This document shows, in pieces, positions 17,564 through 24,781 of a DNA stretch of 64,000 nucleotides (position 1 is the first letter of the stretch; the number at the start of each line of letters is the position of its first letter). Under the pieces are notes generated by a model. It saw only the letters and a list, made by a program, of their open reading frames with translations. It was not told the DNA's origin and searched no databases. The DNA is taken from positions 4,526,001 to 4,590,000 of the forward strand of contig CBDETS010000007.1 in NCBI GenBank assembly GCA_965242975.1, given 5' to 3'. This DNA comes from JAPPHA01 sp965242975 (GTDB lineage: Bacteria; Pseudomonadota; Alphaproteobacteria; Rhodobacterales; Rhodobacteraceae). The position numbers and the translations under genes were made by a program.

Positions 17564-18471
17564 CGGCCGAAATCCAGGACGACAGGATCGAGCGGGCGGA
17601 TGAGCTCGATGAGTTGTGCACGGGTCGCCGGGTGCAACAACTGGATCGGATGGCGGCAATGGGCAGACCTGATGACGCCGCCTTCGACCATTGCTTCCTT
17701 GGTCGCGCGGAAGCCGCATTGCCGGTTCTCGAAATTGATCGCCGGCAGGACACGGGCATAGGCCGTCTGGGCCTTTTCCCGATTGCCGGCCAGGTGCGCG
17801 GTGATCACCGGCCCGATCTGGTCGGGAATGAGGGCACTCGTCATCGAACCCGTGGCGCCGGCATCGAGGTCAGCCATCAACGTGATCGCCTCTTCGCCGT
17901 CAAATGGCCCTTCTACATGCTCCCCCGCCTCGGCCAGGAGCGCCCGAAGCTTTGCCGCCGTGCCCGGACACTCGATCTTGAAAAGCTTGAGCATTTCAAT
18001 CTCTCTGGCCATCCTTGCCAGGAGTGCCACCGGCAGATCAACTCCCGAAAGCGGTGCATCCTGCAACATGATCGGAATTCCGACGTTGCCCACGCGGGCA
18101 AACTGCTCGAAGATCTGTTCCGGCGTACCCCTGAGAAGTGCCCCGTGATAGGGCGGCATCATCATGACGATGCTGGCGCCGAATTCCCGTGCCTGCTCGG
18201 CACGCCGCACGACGACCTCGGTAGCAAAATGGCTGATCGTCACGATCACTGGAACCCGGCCGGACACATGTTCGAGGCAGGCACGTTGCAGCGTTTCGCG
18301 CTCCGCATCCGAGATCAGGAACTGTTCCGAGAAGTTGGCGAGAATGCAGATACCGTCCACGCCCTGGGCAATCATGCAATCGAGTGCACGTCTGCAGCCT
18401 TCGAGATCCAGGCTGCCGTCGTCGTGGAAGACGGTCGGCGCAACGGGCCATATGCCTGTGTAGCGTTTCAT
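17560..18471 (-). CDS. Dihydrodipicolinate synthase/N-acetylneuraminate lyase family protein
   Basis: A 303-residue TIM-barrel class I aldolase/dehydratase of the DHDPS family. The Schiff-base lysine is in LFKIECPG and the conserved Tyr in MPPYHG. Members of this family outside lysine synthesis include 2-keto-3-deoxy-acid aldolases and dehydratases. In this operon, downstream of an enolase-superfamily acid-sugar dehydratase, a 2-keto-3-deoxy-acid lyase or dehydratase role is the natural guess. The glycine-rich GGGT-type phosphate/pyruvate motif is changed (LANFSEQFLI at residues 44-53), which argues against true DapA activity. Confidence 0.86.
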   Translation of the reverse strand: MKRYTGIWPVAPTVFHDDGSLDLEGCRRALDCMIAQGVDGICILANFSEQFLISDAERETLQRACLEHVSGRVPVIVTISHFATEVVVRRAEQAREFGASIVMMMPPYHGALLRGTPEQIFEQFARVGNVGIPIMLQDAPLSGVDLPVALLARMAREIEMLKLFKIECPGTAAKLRALLAEAGEHVEGPFDGEEAITLMADLDAGATGSMTSALIPDQIGPVITAHLAGNREKAQTAYARVLPAINFENRQCGFRATKEAMVEGGVIRSAHCRHPIQLLHPATRAQLIELIRPLDPVVLDFGR

Positions 18472-18676
18472 GGTGCTTCGGTCCTGGCTCCGGAGAGCGC
18501 GTAAAGCTCCCGCGCGTTGCCATCCCGGTGATGCTTCCGGCCGCGTGAAGCCTTTCGACCTTCAATGGAGACAGGAAGAGATACGTCCGCCGTGATCATG
18601 GTGAACGGGGTCGGTCCGGTCGATTCATGACGGCCTGCCTGCCTGTCACCGGCGGAATGCCTGAGAATATTCATGA

Positions 18677-19852
18677 TCATTCCACGATTTCGAAATGATG
18701 CAGGTGATTGTCGGTGATGCTGATTCCCAGCCCCGGTTTCTCGTCATCGAGTTGCAGGTAGCCGTCACGTGCATCTGGATCACCTTCGAAGATGTAGTAG
18801 AACAGTTCGTTGCCGACCTCCACGTCGAACACCGGGAAGTACTCGGACATCGGGCAGTTCGCATTGGCCATGGTCAGGTGGTAGTTGTGCATCTGTCCGG
18901 CGTGCGGAATCACCGGGATCTGGTGCGCCTCGGCGATCGCGTTGATCTTCTGTGCTGCCGTGATTCCACCGACGCGATTGGTGTCGTACTGAAGGACACT
19001 CACGGCCTTCCGTTCGACAAGCTCCTTGCAGCCGATAATCGAGAACTCATGCTCGCCTCCCGAAATCGGCACGATTCCCATGGCGTTGAGCTGGCAGTAA
19101 CCCTCGACATCGTCAGCGATGACCGGTTCCTCCAGCCAGCGCGGCTCGTACCTGGCGAGTTTCGGCAACATCCGCCGGGCATAGTCGAGGTTCCACCCCA
19201 TGTAGCATTCCAGCATGAGGTCCCGGTCGTAACCGATCACCTCGCGCAGGGCCTCGACCCGCTTGAGGTTTTCGCGCATGCCGGCCATGCCGTCCTTCGG
19301 CCCGAATCCGAACCGGGACTTGAACGCCTGGTAACCGCACGTCACCGCCGCTTCGGCCTCGGCCTGCATGGAGTCGATCTCGTCGGCGTAGAGCTTTGAA
19401 TAATAGACCGGGATCCGGTCCTTCGTGCGGCCTCCGAGCAATTTGAATACCGGTTTGCCGACGAGCTTGCCCATCAGGTCCCAGATCGCGATGTCGATGG
19501 CGCTGATCGCGACCATGCCGATGCCCTTCCGGCCCCAGGCATGGGTGCGTCGGTACATCTTTTCCCAGATATAGGCGTAATCGAAGGGGTCATGGCCGAT
19601 AACGAGACCGGCCAGGTGATCGTCGATCGCCTGTTTGACCACGCCCGGTGCCAATGCGGCGTTGCCGATGCCCACGGTCCCGTCGTCCGTCTCGACTTCG
19701 CAGGTCAGCCACTGGTGGAAGCGGAACGAAGCCATCGCGTCGCCGGATTCCCGCAAGGCATCGGACGCGTTGGTGCAGAAATGGCCCTGGGGGGGCACAG
19801 TCGGTCCGGTCCAGTTCCAGACTCGTGTGCGTACGGACTTTATCCTGGTCAT
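18677..19852 (-). CDS. Mandelate racemase/muconate lactonizing enzyme family, acid-sugar dehydratase
   Basis: A 391-residue enolase-superfamily enzyme. The C-terminal barrel shows the metal-ligand strands LMLECYMGWN, WLEEPV and ISGGEHE, and the catalytic-His-type strand VIPHAGQMHNYH. The general plan resembles L-rhamnonate dehydratase-type acid-sugar dehydratases, which abstract a proton alpha to the carboxylate and lose water to give a 2-keto-3-deoxy acid. The exact substrate cannot be read. The ATG directly abuts the TctA stop codon, so it is translated from the tctCBA transcript. A 205-bp gap separates it from the DHDPS-family gene downstream. Confidence 0.88.
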   Translation of the reverse strand: MTRIKSVRTRVWNWTGPTVPPQGHFCTNASDALRESGDAMASFRFHQWLTCEVETDDGTVGIGNAALAPGVVKQAIDDHLAGLVIGHDPFDYAYIWEKMYRRTHAWGRKGIGMVAISAIDIAIWDLMGKLVGKPVFKLLGGRTKDRIPVYYSKLYADEIDSMQAEAEAAVTCGYQAFKSRFGFGPKDGMAGMRENLKRVEALREVIGYDRDLMLECYMGWNLDYARRMLPKLARYEPRWLEEPVIADDVEGYCQLNAMGIVPISGGEHEFSIIGCKELVERKAVSVLQYDTNRVGGITAAQKINAIAEAHQIPVIPHAGQMHNYHLTMANANCPMSEYFPVFDVEVGNELFYYIFEGDPDARDGYLQLDDEKPGLGISITDNHLHHFEIVE

Positions 19853-21352
19853 CTATCTACCTGTGATTTTGAACAGCGGGTTCCGGCGAACCAGAAGGAC
19901 CCAGAGCGGTCGACCGAAGAGCGCCAGGGCCGTCAGGGCCAGGAACAGGAATGACAACGGCCGCGTTGCCATCAGCCACCACTTCTCGTCGAGCATGACC
20001 ATGGACTGGCCAAGCCGCTGCTCAAGCATGCCGCCGAGGATGAGGCCGATGGCGAGGGGTACGACCGAGAAACCGTACCGCCGCATGAAAAACCCGACGA
20101 CCCCGGATACCAGCGCGATCCACACGTCCAGCATCGATTGATCCAGCGCGTACGCGCCCACGATCGAGAAGATGAACACGCAGGGCCAAAGCACCTGAAC
20201 CGGGATCAGTGTGACGCGTGCGAAGACCTTTGCACCGTAAAGGCCGACGGCGAGAAACAGCACGTTCACCAGCATCATCGACCAGAAAATCGAAAAGGCG
20301 AAGTGAGCCTGTTCGGTGAACATTGTCGGTCCCGGCCGCAAGCCGTGGACCATGAGCCCAGCCAGGATGACAGCGGCGGTCGGCGAACCGGGAATGCCGA
20401 GGGCGAGGGTCGGGACCATCGCACCGCCCGTCGCCGAGTTGTTCGCGGCTTCGGATCCCGCGATCCCTTCGATGGCACCCTTGCCGAATTCCTCCGGTGT
20501 CCTGGACCACCTCCGTGCCTCGTTGTAGCCGATCATGGATGCAACCGTTGCCCCTTCGGCGGGCAGGATTCCGATAAAGGTCCCTATGCCTGACGACCGC
20601 AAGATCGTCTTCCAGGCACGGCGGTAGTCATCGCGGTCCGGCAACCGGATTGCCTTCATCGTGATTCGCTCGTGCCGGACATTGAGGTTCGATGCCTGAA
20701 CCAGCAGTTCCGAGATCCCGAAGACGCCGATCATCACCGGAACGAAACCGATCCCGTCGGTCAGTTCCGACCATCCGAATGTGAATCGTTCCACCGATGT
20801 CATCAGGTCGATGCCAACGGTTGCAAGCAAGACGCCGAATGCACCGGCAATCAGGTTCTTGATCGGTGAACCGCCTCCGATGGTCGCCAGCATCGACAGG
20901 CCGAAAACCGTCAACGCAAAGTACTCCGGAGGTGCGAAATTGTAGGCGGCCCGCGCAAGGAGAGGCGCGGCAAGCATGAGGATGACGATGCTGAATATGC
21001 CGCCGAATGTCGACGACACCACCGCCATGCCAAGTGCCCGTCCCGCCTCGCCCCTCTGTGCCAGGGGATAACCATCGAGGCATGTGGTCGCGCTGGCGGA
21101 AGTCCCGGGCGTGTTGATCAGGATTGCCGTAATGGCGCCGGCAAACGTCGCCGAGCAATAGATGGCGGCCAGCACGGCGATCGCCGCGACAGGATCCATG
21201 GTGATGGTGAACGGCAGGAGCAACGCTGCGCCCGTCGTGGCGTTCAGACCCGGAAGTGCACCGACGACGACTCCACCCAGCGTTGCCAGTACCAGGAGGG
21301 TCAGAAGCCAGGGATCGGCCAGTGCGCCAAGGCCTGCGAATACAGCCTGCAT
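19853..21352 (-). CDS. tctA: Tripartite tricarboxylate transporter large permease TctA
   Basis: A 499-residue permease with about 11-12 TM helices, the large membrane subunit of a TTT importer. Family motifs are obvious: GALPGLNATTGAALLLPFT near the N-terminus, INTPGTSASATTCLDGYPLAQRG, and the repeat-like ILPAEGATVASMIGYNEARR and LALGIPGSPTAAVILAGLMVHG blocks. It works with TctB and the periplasmic TctC encoded just upstream to import a carboxylate. The substrate is probably the acid sugar or tricarboxylate degraded by the downstream enzymes. The gene starts 4 bp after the TctB stop. Confidence 0.95.
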   Translation of the reverse strand: MQAVFAGLGALADPWLLTLLVLATLGGVVVGALPGLNATTGAALLLPFTITMDPVAAIAVLAAIYCSATFAGAITAILINTPGTSASATTCLDGYPLAQRGEAGRALGMAVVSSTFGGIFSIVILMLAAPLLARAAYNFAPPEYFALTVFGLSMLATIGGGSPIKNLIAGAFGVLLATVGIDLMTSVERFTFGWSELTDGIGFVPVMIGVFGISELLVQASNLNVRHERITMKAIRLPDRDDYRRAWKTILRSSGIGTFIGILPAEGATVASMIGYNEARRWSRTPEEFGKGAIEGIAGSEAANNSATGGAMVPTLALGIPGSPTAAVILAGLMVHGLRPGPTMFTEQAHFAFSIFWSMMLVNVLFLAVGLYGAKVFARVTLIPVQVLWPCVFIFSIVGAYALDQSMLDVWIALVSGVVGFFMRRYGFSVVPLAIGLILGGMLEQRLGQSMVMLDEKWWLMATRPLSFLFLALTALALFGRPLWVLLVRRNPLFKITGR

Positions 21353-21356
21353 CGAT

Positions 21357-21839
21357 TCACCCGTACCAAAGGCCGGTCAGGAGACCACGGGGAAAGCGTA
21401 TGCGGAACACGAGGTCGAACAGGAAAAACACGGATGCCGGAACCACGAGACCAATCAGGACGAGGACCGGTTTGCGCCTCTCTCCCCATGCCAGTGCGAG
21501 CGACACGGCAAAGACCGACAGGGCAAGAAAAAAATCGACGACCGTAACCAATGCAAAGACCCCCATGAGCAGGAGGCTGGTCCAGGTCTTGCCCGCCATG
21601 CGGTCGGCGACACGGACCGGATCGACCAATGCCATCAGCAAGGTCATTGCGATGATCAGACCGGCGATGAGTTGAGGAAAGTCGGACGGCTGGATGCCGC
21701 GCTTGAGAATCGGGGGCATCCGGTCAAAGCCGGTCGTTATCCAGAATGCCGCCAGGCAGAAGGCGATGATGACGGCCGGAACCAGCCATCGTTCCAGGTG
21801 GCGTGTGTTTGGGTCGGGCATGTCGAGGCTCGGAAGCAA
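21357..21839 (-). CDS. tctB: Tripartite tricarboxylate transporter small permease TctB
   Basis: A 160-residue protein with four TM helices (LVPAVIIAFCLAAFWITTG; LIAGLIIAMTLLMALV; LLLMGVFALVTVVDFFLALSV; LIGLVVPASVFFLFDLVF), the usual TctB size and topology. The loop DRMPPILKRGIQPSDFPQ after the first helix matches the family. It forms the membrane part of the importer with TctA. The Met at residue 7 (21821) is an alternative start. Confidence 0.9.
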   Translation of the reverse strand: MLPSLDMPDPNTRHLERWLVPAVIIAFCLAAFWITTGFDRMPPILKRGIQPSDFPQLIAGLIIAMTLLMALVDPVRVADRMAGKTWTSLLLMGVFALVTVVDFFLALSVFAVSLALAWGERRKPVLVLIGLVVPASVFFLFDLVFRIRFPRGLLTGLWYG

Positions 21840-21879
21840 GGATGGCGGCGGCGGAGTGTCCGCCGCCGCCAGGCAGACA

Positions 21880-22830
21880 TTATTCGATGAAGCCCAGTTC
21901 CTTCAGGGCAGCCTGCATGTCGGTCACCATCGTCGCGATCTGGTTCCCCCAGACTTCGGATCCGGCAACTGACGTCGAGTCGAGTCCGACCGAAGTCAGG
22001 AAGCCCTGGTAGACCGTGTGATTCATCGACTTGAGCAGCGCCTCTTCCAGCTTCGCAGCGATCTCGTCCGGCGTATCCTTGTGAACGACGAAGCCGCGCA
22101 CCGTCGAGAAACTGACGGGAATTCCCATTTCGGTGGCGGTCGAGACGTCGGCAAGTGCCGCCATGCGCTCATCAGCCAACACGACGATCGGGCAGACGTC
22201 GCCCGCTTCGATCTGGCTGCCTGCCTCGGCAAGGTTGAGGACGGCCGCGTCGACCGCACCCGCCACCAGCTGCGTGGCCAATTCGCCACCGCCGTCGAAA
22301 GGCAGGATCTTCGGTGTCTGCATGCCGCCTTTGACCGTGAACATGAAAGCGGAGACATCGTCGATGTTGCCGACATGGGTCGTGCCGTAGGTGATCGGCG
22401 CTTCCTTCTGCTTTGCCACGAAATCGGCGGCATCGGCATAGACACCACATCGCACCATCAGGATCTGCGGGTCGTCGGTACCGCGCGCGATCGGACGAAT
22501 GTCATCAAGCGTCATCTTGGTCTTGCCCTTCGCCAATTCGGCGGCATGGCCGATCGTGAAGGTCAGAATGGTGTGCCCGTCAGGCTCCAGTCCCAGGTAG
22601 TAGTCCATGGCAGCAGTGCCGCCACCGCCCCTCTTGTTTACGACCACCATGTCCTGCTGCAGTTCACGGCGTGCACGCAACATCATCATGCGCGTGGTCA
22701 CATCGGTTCCGCCACCTGCACCGGCATGGGTGACAACCTCGATGGTCTTGCTCGGGTACTCATCTGCGATTGTCGGGCCGGCTAACAGCGCAATGGCAGC
22801 TGCGACGGCAACGAACATATGTTTCGACAT
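21880..22830 (-). CDS. tctC: Tripartite tricarboxylate transporter substrate-binding protein TctC (Bug family)
   Basis: A 316-residue periplasmic binding protein of the Bug family. It has a signal peptide (MFVAVAAAIALLAGPTIADEYPSK, cleavage near ADE), then the family start PSKTIEVVTHAGAGGGTD and the typical VVVNKRGGGGTAAMDY segment. It captures a carboxylate for TctAB. The chosen ATG at 22830 has AGGAG seven bases upstream; longer in-frame starts to 22926 would run into the promoter palindrome region. It is the first gene of the minus-strand operon tctC-tctB-tctA-dehydratase-lyase-GntR-pdxA. Confidence 0.94.
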   Translation of the reverse strand: MSKHMFVAVAAAIALLAGPTIADEYPSKTIEVVTHAGAGGGTDVTTRMMMLRARRELQQDMVVVNKRGGGGTAAMDYYLGLEPDGHTILTFTIGHAAELAKGKTKMTLDDIRPIARGTDDPQILMVRCGVYADAADFVAKQKEAPITYGTTHVGNIDDVSAFMFTVKGGMQTPKILPFDGGGELATQLVAGAVDAAVLNLAEAGSQIEAGDVCPIVVLADERMAALADVSTATEMGIPVSFSTVRGFVVHKDTPDEIAAKLEEALLKSMNHTVYQGFLTSVGLDSTSVAGSEVWGNQIATMVTDMQAALKELGFIE

Positions 22831-22907
22831 TGTCATCTCCTTGGGTTTCGGCGGACTCGGTCTCGGCACGCCGTGATTCATGAAGTTGACGAACATAGCA
22901 GAAGATA

Positions 22908-22933
22908 TTGGTATTTGGAATGCCAAATACCAA
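22908..22933. promoter_or_regulatory. Perfect 26-bp palindromic operator upstream of tctC
   Basis: Two perfect 11-bp arms, TTGGTATTTGG and CCAAATACCAA, flank the 4-bp centre AATG. The site lies 78 bp upstream of the tctC start. On the minus strand a TATGTT lies close downstream as a possible -10 box, so the palindrome would overlap the -35 region and act as a repressor site. The TTGGTAT...ATACCAA form is like FadR-subfamily GntR operators such as UxuR/ExuR sites; the operon's own GntR/FCD regulator is the obvious candidate. Confidence 0.75.
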
Positions 22934-23060
22934 AATTGTTTTCGGTCCTGACCAAGAGTCGCGATCGACTGCCCCCAGCGATCCGATCATGAATCCGCCA
23001 ATGTGTCTCAAACAGGGCTGGCGACGAGGCAGTATGGGCTGGTCCCTGGCCAAGCCGTAC

Positions 23061-24113
23061 TTATGGCCTTGGAGGCTTGCCGCTCCAGGCCCGTCGCAAG
23101 AGGCCGCGCACTCCGTCGACGGTCACGGCACGCGGGTTCGAATAGGGGTTTTGAGTCGCCAGATCGGCCGCCCGTTCCAGATCGGTCTCCTTCAAGCCCA
23201 GATCTGCGAGAACGAGTGGCGCGCCCAGGGAACGGGCGAATTCCCAAAGACCAAGGGCAGGGTCGTCGTTTTCGAACAATTCGGACACCGGTGCGAGCAG
23301 TTCGGGGACCGCTGCCATGTTGTATGCCACCGCGTGCGGCAGGATGATCGCGTGGGTCTCGGCATGTGGCAGGTCGAAACTGCCACCGAGCGTGTGGCAA
23401 AGCTTGTGATGAAGCGCCATGCCTACCCTGGCGAGCACCGTCCCGCATGCCCAGGCCCCACGCAGGGTGTCTTCACGTGCAGCGAGATCGTCCGGAGCTT
23501 CGATCACCCTTGGCAGCGCCTCCTTGAATGCCGAAATTCCGAGGATTGCGCGTTCAGTGTCTGCAGACGTTCGATCGTCGGCATAGAGGCCTTCCACCGC
23601 ATGGGCGATGGCATTGAGTGCGCTCGTGATCGAAACGGAAACCGGTAGGGTTGCGACGAGTTCGGGATCGTAAAGGACCGAGTCCGGGCGTACGCGTGGG
23701 TCCCTGAGTGTCGTCTTGATACCGTCTTCGGTCTGGCCGAGGATTGGAGTGCACTCGCTTCCCGCATACGTGGTCGGAAGCGCGATCTGGCGGACACCGG
23801 ACCGAAGCGCCAGCGCCTTGCCCAGACCGATCGTCGAACCGCCGCCAGCCGAGAGCACACTGTCCGCGTTGACAGAACTCAGGTGGGCCAAGGCCTCCTC
23901 GGTTACCTCGACCGGCGTGTGCATTGCAGCTTTCGAGAAAACTCCAACGGCGGCAGTTCCCAGGTCTTGCGCAAGTTCGTGGCCGAGTTCCGACCGCCCG
24001 GGCGTCGTCAACACCAGGGTGCGACACGTACCAAGTGCGTCGAGATGTCGCCCGACCTCGTGACGCAGACCCGCGCCGAACGCGACAGCCTGATCGTCAT
24101 CATGTCCGGACAT
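23061..24113 (-). CDS. Iron-containing alcohol dehydrogenase, maleylacetate reductase-like
   Basis: A 350-residue group III Fe-dependent alcohol dehydrogenase family member. The NAD(P)-binding segment is SAGGGSTIGLGKALA, and the metal region includes HAVEGLYA, MALHHKLCHTLGGSFDLPHAETHA with the clustered His residues. The sequence plan matches maleylacetate reductases (MacA/ClcE/TftE), which reduce maleylacetate to 3-oxoadipate in aromatic ring-cleavage pathways. No ring-cleavage dioxygenase is nearby, so a related 2-keto or semialdehyde substrate is possible. The start at 24113 fits family length; an in-frame start at 24164 is available. It is on the same strand as tctC but separated by 230 bp with an operator, so it is probably a separate unit. 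Confidence 0.85.
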   Translation of the reverse strand: MSGHDDDQAVAFGAGLRHEVGRHLDALGTCRTLVLTTPGRSELGHELAQDLGTAAVGVFSKAAMHTPVEVTEEALAHLSSVNADSVLSAGGGSTIGLGKALALRSGVRQIALPTTYAGSECTPILGQTEDGIKTTLRDPRVRPDSVLYDPELVATLPVSVSITSALNAIAHAVEGLYADDRTSADTERAILGISAFKEALPRVIEAPDDLAAREDTLRGAWACGTVLARVGMALHHKLCHTLGGSFDLPHAETHAIILPHAVAYNMAAVPELLAPVSELFENDDPALGLWEFARSLGAPLVLADLGLKETDLERAADLATQNPYSNPRAVTVDGVRGLLRRAWSGKPPRP

Positions 24114-24781
24114 GTCGATTACGCTCAAGTCTCCCCGGGTTTTCGCGACGCGGTCCCTTGGCACGCCCCGCGATCGATCCGGGACGCCTATTGAGTTTGA
24201 TCGGGATCCGCAACACGTGACTGTCTCGGTTGCTTGCGGCGGTCCCCGCCACGGAACGGCACCAAGGCCAGGGTGACTTTACCCATTGGTTGGCGCGCCC
24301 GGACTCAGGGGCGGCATGGCCGTTCACCGACGATCTTCGCGGTAATCCGATTGCCGCCGAACGGCAGGGCAGGAGGGGAACCGGACCCGAAATTTCGTCA
24401 ACCTTCCGACGAAGCATCCCGAAATTCCACCATGTCCGGACAGCTACAGGGACACGGCGTAACCAGCGCCCATTCTGCGGCACATGCTCGCGGTCATCGC
24501 CACGGCCTGGCCGTTGACAGGAATTCGCACGGTCGGATGAGCCCTCCGGGGACCGGCAGCCGGAAGGCTTTTGGAATGGTGACCCGTATCGTCACGGTTT
24601 GGGGTGGCGACATGACGGCCGAAACAAGGGGGGACACGCGGTTTTCGTCCACCGGACGGTGCCATGCTCCTCCCGTGTTCTCCGAAAGGCGAGGACAAGC
24701 CCCCGGGTCATATCCGAATCCCGGACTGTTCGGGGTTTATCCTGGGGCATGTTCCGGAATCGAGTCCTGTAATTTGCCGGA
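24114..24781. other. Intergenic region, no gene recognised
   Basis: About 0.67 kb between the reductase start and the 3' end of the oxygenase gene. ORFs such as 24234-24818 on the plus strand show no family features and are Arg/Pro-rich, as expected for noncoding GC-rich sequence. Confidence 0.4.
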
